Below are positions 6,603-10,000 of a stretch of DNA of 10,000 bases, one piece after another. Each line of letters starts with the position of its first letter. The stretch's first letter is position 1. The stretch lies in assembly GCA_030674155.1 (NCBI GenBank), contig CM060320.1:15098170-15108169 (forward strand), given 5' to 3'. The stretch is from Stramonita haemastoma (lineage: Eukaryota > Mollusca > Gastropoda > Neogastropoda > Muricidae). The notes beneath the pieces were generated by a model. The model was not told the origin of the DNA. It saw only the letters and a program-made list of their open reading frames with translations, and did not search any database. Made by a program: the position numbers and the translations under genes.

Positions 6603-7640
6603 ATAACAGAGACAGAATAACAGACTGAATGCAATGACGTACAAAGAATTCTGTGACGTGTACCATCGTCTGTGAAGCCACCATGTGCGTTTGAAATAAA
6701 CCTAAAATTTTCATCGAAATAAAAAAGCACATTAAAAATGATTTAAAAAATTGATGTCTAGCTCTGCAACTGATATAGCCTTCAAAACAACAACAAAACA
6801 CACACATTTTCTGACTCTACAACAATTCGCACTCAAATCTGTTCTGGAAAGGTTTCCTCTTTCTTTGAACAGTCTTGGATATCGCGGTTTACTTTGAGCT
6901 AGCTGAAACACTGACCCACATGGAACGAACGACAAACAAACAAACAATATCAACAAGAACACTATCACGAAATGAATCCCTTCTCGCCGTTATGGTAACA
7001 TAAAGCTGTTACAACAACCCAGCAACAACCAACTACTTTACCCTGCGTATGTGGTGTCCTTAAGCGGTTGTTGTCGTAAAGTGGTCAGTTTTGACAGAGA
7101 TGAGACCCCCCCTCTTCCATTCCCTGGTTCGGAAGCTTCATGTGAACTACATTGTACCAAAACGCTTAATTCTCGACTTCAAAATTAGAAAACAAATTAT
7201 TCCTAATCCGACGATTCCTAATATTTCTTTTAAGTGTGTGAGTTGGGTCAAACTTACGGATTTTCCCGGTAATGTTCGGCAGTACTCAATTTTCTTCCCT
7301 GGTTATATGTTCGCAATCTCGACTTAGGTTTTTTTGGTCGCATGAATATTTTGATAAAATATTTTCAAAATGATGGAGAAGTTGTGACTTGTTACATGCA
7401 CTCGTTTTTCCTCCACATCTATTAGCCGAATACTTAAAAACCAAACTATTAAATCAATCATACAGACAATTTTCTATAACCGTCATTCAAGGTCATGATT
7501 TCGTGTGTTGATAAATCACATCAAACATATATATGCTCAAACTAATTAATTCCACTACTTTGACAGGTTTGCATGAGGAAAACTCTCGTAGTACATCTAA
7601 CGACAAAGACACTAAGGACACTCCCTCCCCTAAAGCATCT
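6603..7640. other. Gene-free AT-richer sequence
   Basis: About one kilobase of complex sequence with few repeats. The longest open frame here (7091-7327, plus, 78 codons) and one at 6732-6968 (minus) match no family I can name. ATTCCTAAT occurs twice at 7199-7207 and 7215-7223. I see no splice-flanked conserved block. If the window holds a cryptic exon, this is one of the few stretches complex enough to contain it, but nothing positively supports one. Confidence 0.5.
7345..7363. other. AT-rich hairpin, 8-bp stem, 3-nt loop
   Basis: AATATTTT and AAAATATT flank GAT as a perfect inverted repeat. AT-only stems like this are common by chance in AT-rich DNA. There is no U-tract context or gene to make it a terminator. 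Confidence 0.55.
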
Positions 7641-7860
7641 AACAGATGCTTGTTGTGTTAGGGTGACATGTTGTGGTTACAGGTGGAAGTGGTACACGTG
7701 GTGCAGACTGTGCCAAAAGGCGCGCCTGCATGAGAGATGGATGGATGAAGTGTTTGTTGGTAATAAGAGGCTATCACTAGCCAATACAAGGTGTCGTCCT
7801 GTGTATTGAGCCATCCATCAAGTCTGAAGCTCCTTCACAGCAAATGGAAGCGATTTTTGC
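7641..7860 (+). repeat. Dispersed repeat, copy 1 (diverged)
   Basis: This segment aligns in order along its whole length to 7988-8199. Shared landmarks include AACAG at the start, TTGTTG, GGTGACA versus GCTGACA, CAGA..TG.CCAAAA, GCGCCTG versus GTGCCTG, AGGTGTCGT (7789), TGTGTATT, AGTCTGAAG and AAATGGAAG.GAT. I judge identity at roughly two thirds by eye, with small indels. The open frame at 7573-7809 overlaps this copy but is not preserved in the other, so it is not treated as a gene. The right end dissolves into a GT microsatellite, although ATTTCCATGT at 7924-7933 again matches copy 2. Confidence 0.7.
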
Positions 7861-7877
7861 TATGTGGGGTTGTGGGT

Positions 7878-7908
<31 letters not shown>

Positions 7909-7920
7909 GTGTGTTTGTGT
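7878..7920 (+). repeat. (TG)n microsatellite inside repeat copy 1
   Basis: Clean TG units to about 7901, then imperfect GGTGTGTGG and TTTGTGT. It lies where copy 2 has ordinary sequence, so it probably expanded after the two copies separated. Confidence 0.9.
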
Positions 7921-7987
7921 AGTATTTCCATGTGAAGAAGATGACACTTGAAGAATAATCTCCTGCAAAATGAAAAGACAATCTGAA

Positions 7988-8320
7988 AACAGGATGTTGT
8001 TGGTATAGGCTGACAGTTGATGGTGTAAGCATGGGAAATTCTAGTCTGTATCAGATGTGGCCAAAATCGTGTGCCTGGTGAGGAGGGATGATAAATTGTT
8101 GATAAAAGAGCCTACATGCCACACAGGTGTCGTTGTGTATTAGACACCATCCTAAAATCGAGTCTGAAGTTCATCAGGCTAAATGGAAGGGATCTTTGCG
8201 CCTGGTGGTGCAGCTGATCTGTGGCTCTGTAGGTCAAATGCATGCGCTTTGATTTGTCTTTACAAGAGATAGCGCTATACAAATTTCCATGTAATTATTA
8301 TTATTATTTATTATATATTA
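7988..8320 (+). mobile_element. Dispersed repeat, copy 2, with LINE/SINE-like 3' tail
   Basis: The first 212 bases align with copy 1. The right part has GCGCTTTGA (8246-8254), then AGCGCTATACAAAT (8271-8284) and an (ATT)n-type end from about 8294. A GCGCTTTG...AGCGCTATA...(ATT)n ending is, to my knowledge, typical of 3' ends of non-LTR retroposons in many aquatic animals; the exact family is not assigned. The two GCGC words can pair as a small stem. No reverse-transcriptase fragment is visible, so it is either a SINE or a 5'-truncated LINE end. Target-site duplications were not identified. Confidence 0.55.
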
Positions 8321-8352
8321 TATTTTTATTATTAATTAATTAATTAATTTAA
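8294..8352 (+). repeat. (ATT)n and (TTAA)n tail region
   Basis: ATT trinucleotides run from about 8294 to 8311, then TATATTATAT-like sequence, and (TTAA)n from about 8331. This fits an AT-rich retroposon tail that has since mutated and expanded. Confidence 0.85.
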
Positions 8353-8429
8353 AAATGCAAGCGTCCACAGAAAAATTCCATATTGCGTTTAAATTTGAAC
8401 TGCCCTAGCATAGCAAGGAAGTACACGCC

Positions 8430-8520
8430 ACCTCGGCGCAGTATGACTTTGTCTATCCCCCATCCCTTGCAATTGCCCTACATGGGATGATTCAAATGAC
8501 TTTGACTTGACTTGACTTTG
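8430..8520 (+). mobile_element. Possible second retroposon tail with (TGACT)n-like end
   Basis: A complex segment ending ATGACTTTGACTTGACTTGA, that is, three to four GACTT units. Ending in a short tandem repeat is a common property of SINE and LINE 3' ends. No internal promoter boxes or target duplications could be identified, so this rests only on the tail pattern and may be an ordinary small microsatellite. Confidence 0.3.
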
Positions 8521-8882
<362 letters not shown>

Positions 8883-9040
8883 TCAAGAAAAGAGACAGAA
8901 GAGCATCAGAAAGAATCAAAGATATAACACCAACACGTGTAACTGACGTTCGTAAACAAAGCTGTAGTGCTCATTTACTTCACTACCAATTTAACTCTAA
9001 CCCCCTCACTGCCAAATCTGGCTTCCCGCATAGGCCTATA

Positions 9041-9155
9041 GTAGTAGTTCCTATAGCAGTAGTTCCTATAGCAGTAGTTCCTATAGCAGTAGTTCCTATA
9101 GCAGTAGTTCCTATAGCAGTAGTTCCTATAGCAGTAGTTCCTATAGCAGTAGTTC
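9041..9155 (+). repeat. 15-bp minisatellite, about 7.7 units
   Basis: GCAGTAGTTCCTATA is repeated head to tail: seven full units from 9041 to 9145 (the first has GTA for GCA), then ten bases of an eighth. Units are otherwise identical, so the array is young. A 15-bp period keeps one frame open, and on the minus strand gives an Asn-Tyr-Cys-Tyr-Arg cycle inside a 72-codon frame (8975-9193). The flanks of that frame show nothing recognisable, so I do not call a gene. Confidence 0.95.
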
Positions 9156-9194
9156 ACAGTTGACAGAGCAGAGACAACTCCAGTTTCAGACAAC

Positions 9195-9213
9195 AGCTGC
9201 TGCTGCTACTGCT
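9195..9213 (+). repeat. Short (GCT)n-like run
   Basis: AGCTGCTGCTGCTACTGCT, an imperfect trinucleotide run next to the 15-bp minisatellite. Confidence 0.75.
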
Positions 9214-9238
9214 CAGTGCTGTGTCCTATGGTCAGCTC

Positions 9239-9239
<1 letters not shown>

Positions 9240-9288
<49 letters not shown>
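9240..9288 (+). repeat. (CTGT)n then (TC)n compound microsatellite
   Basis: About seven CTGT units are followed by about eleven TC units. Read on the minus strand this is (GA)n then (ACAG)n, the same order as the three plus-strand compounds in the window. It directly abuts the body of the SINE-like element described at 9289-9405. Confidence 0.95.
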
Positions 9289-9405
9289 AACCACGTATCA
9301 CATGCCACACAAATGTCCACCACATGTGGTGGTTTCAGGGAATTTGAACCCTGATCCTCTGTGGAGGGACTCCCACCAAGCGGCGAACGGACCTACCATG
9401 AAGGA
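9289..9405 (-). mobile_element. tRNA-derived SINE-like head, degenerate
   Basis: Read on the minus strand, 9351-9338 gives GGGTTCAAATTCCC, a good match to the RNA polymerase III B-box (GGTTCRANYCC) within a T-arm-like inverted repeat. About 40 bases before it lies TGGTAGGTCCG (about 9397-9387), a weak A-box-like match, and between them CCTCCACAGAGG could fold as a small stem. The order and spacing suit a tRNA-related SINE head. The T-loop appears one base too long and there is no full cloverleaf, so this is not a functional tRNA. Downstream on the minus strand come a short body, a 16-bp palindrome and the GA/ACAG microsatellite. Chance B-box matches do occur. Confidence 0.42.
9317..9332. other. 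16-bp perfect palindrome
   Basis: CCACCACATGTGGTGG is identical to its reverse complement. It lies just beyond the B-box-like motif, inside the SINE-like body. Cruciform or dimeric-protein binding is possible; neither is shown. Confidence 0.8.
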
Positions 9406-9530
9406 AAAGGAACTGTGTTCTTTTTCCCACGACTCGTAAAGGTGGCTGGACAAATCTTGGAAACGGGTCAATTTAAAGATGCAGATTTAGCGAGAAAAAG
9501 GACTGACAGCCTAAAAATCGTAACGATTAT

Positions 9531-9534
<4 letters not shown>

Positions 9535-9618
<84 letters not shown>

Positions 9619-9641
9619 TCTCTCTCTCTCACACATCACAC

Positions 9642-9684
<43 letters not shown>

Positions 9685-9696
9685 CTTCTCTCTCTT
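9535..9696 (+). repeat. (TC)n microsatellite, interrupted
   Basis: (TC)n is clean from 9535 to 9616 (about 41 units), then CTTC, more TC, an ACACATCACACACCCC interruption at 9631-9646, a second TC run to about 9680, and imperfect CTCTTCTC to 9696. Ser/Leu-repeat frames across it are artefacts. Confidence 0.96.
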
Positions 9697-9932
9697 TGCG
9701 ACAAGCTGATTTTTTTTCTACACGCAAACAAGCGCAGACTGCTGATACGAACCCCGAGCCAAAATAAACAAGTTTTCTATAATAAACACAGCATCTTTTT
9801 GACACAGTCATAAATCATGTCTGGCGCTCACACACACACACCACATCATCATCACATCCTTTCTGTCTGTTCCCAGTCACTGTCACTGTTCCAAACTCAT
9901 CTTTATTTTCTGCACCGCACCGACTGTCACTC

Positions 9933-9968
9933 GGAGCTGTCAGAATGATGATGGATAGAGACAGCTCC
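9933..9968. other. Hairpin, 9-bp stem, 18-nt loop
   Basis: GGAGCTGTC (9933-9941) is perfectly complementary to GACAGCTCC (9960-9968). The loop is purine-rich (AGAATGATGATGGATAGA). It has no U-tract and no neighbouring gene to make it a terminator, and is followed directly by another palindrome. Confidence 0.6.
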
Positions 9969-9969
9969 C

Positions 9970-9981
9970 GCCAGCGCTGGC
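9970..9981. other. 12-bp perfect palindrome
   Basis: GCCAGCGCTGGC equals its reverse complement and begins two bases after the 9-bp stem ends. Two adjacent GC-rich inverted repeats may be part of one folded unit that continues past the window edge. Confidence 0.7.
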
Positions 9982-10000
9982 TTAGCACGAAACAGTGTGA

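Larger units (their letters stand above)
9697..10000. other. Gene-free sequence with a short CA run
   Basis: Mostly complex. A short (CA)n at about 9830-9840 and CATCATCATCAC at 9844-9855 are the only simple repeats. No gene is recognised; the right end runs out of the window. Confidence 0.5.

Noticed and set aside
7091..7327. 78-codon frame of normal composition
   Set aside because: No family recognised, no splice or regulatory context, and a length expected by chance; retained only as part of the spacer description.
7573..7809. 78-codon Cys/Arg-containing frame, superficially zinc-binding-like
   Set aside because: It overlaps repeat copy 1 and is not preserved in copy 2; the Cys spacing fits no standard finger.
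9338..9405. Functional tRNA gene
   Set aside because: Only the B-box region is convincing; there is no complete acceptor stem or cloverleaf and the T-loop looks one base too long.

Overview
This window looks like non-coding DNA from an animal nuclear genome, intergenic or deep intronic. I found no protein-coding gene, rRNA, functional tRNA or prokaryote-type operon that the sequence supports. The likely source is a marine invertebrate, with a gastropod or other mollusc as best guess. The grounds are very long dinucleotide arrays ((GA)n, (GT)n, (CT)n), repeated (GACA)n tracts, frequent TAGGCCT words, and retroposon-like tails with an AGCGCTATACAAAT...(ATT)n ending. This placement is an inference of low to moderate confidence.

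Layout. 1-1150 is unremarkable single-copy-looking DNA with one A-rich pentamer tract. 1150-1515 is a decayed minisatellite of about 90 bp period. 1731-2086 is a compound microsatellite, mainly (GA)n then (GACA)n. 2376-2460 is pyrimidine-rich with a C15 run. 2460-3710 is plain sequence broken by an (ACC)n run and an AT palindrome. 3711-4193 is a nearly perfect minisatellite of 17-bp and 13-bp units with a 230-bp higher-order period. 4299-4559 holds (TCTA)n and (CA)n tracts. 4992-5296 is a G9-(GA)n-(TG)n-(CT)n block whose outer arms are complementary. 5721-6522 is a cluster of G-quadruplex, Z-DNA and polypurine motifs, followed by (GACA)n to 6602. 6603-7640 is plain AT-richer DNA. 7641-8320 carries two diverged copies of one dispersed repeat, the second with a retroposon-like tail. 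8430-8520 is a possible second retroposon tail. 8667-8882 is (GA)n followed by GA/GACA. 9041-9155 is a 15-bp minisatellite. 9240-9405 has a TCTG/TC microsatellite next to a tRNA-derived SINE-like head on the minus strand. 9535-9696 is (TC)n. The last 300 bases contain two inverted repeats.

The tandem-repeat tracts listed here add up to about 2.2 kb, roughly a fifth of the window. Long open frames over them arise because the repeat units contain no stop codons; they are not evidence of protein. No genes act together here. What deserves attention is repeat architecture: the higher-order minisatellite, the constant polarity of (GA)n-(GACA)n compounds, the foldback block, the G-quadruplex cluster and the candidate retroposon copies. 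I see no sign of an undescribed enzymatic or defence system.
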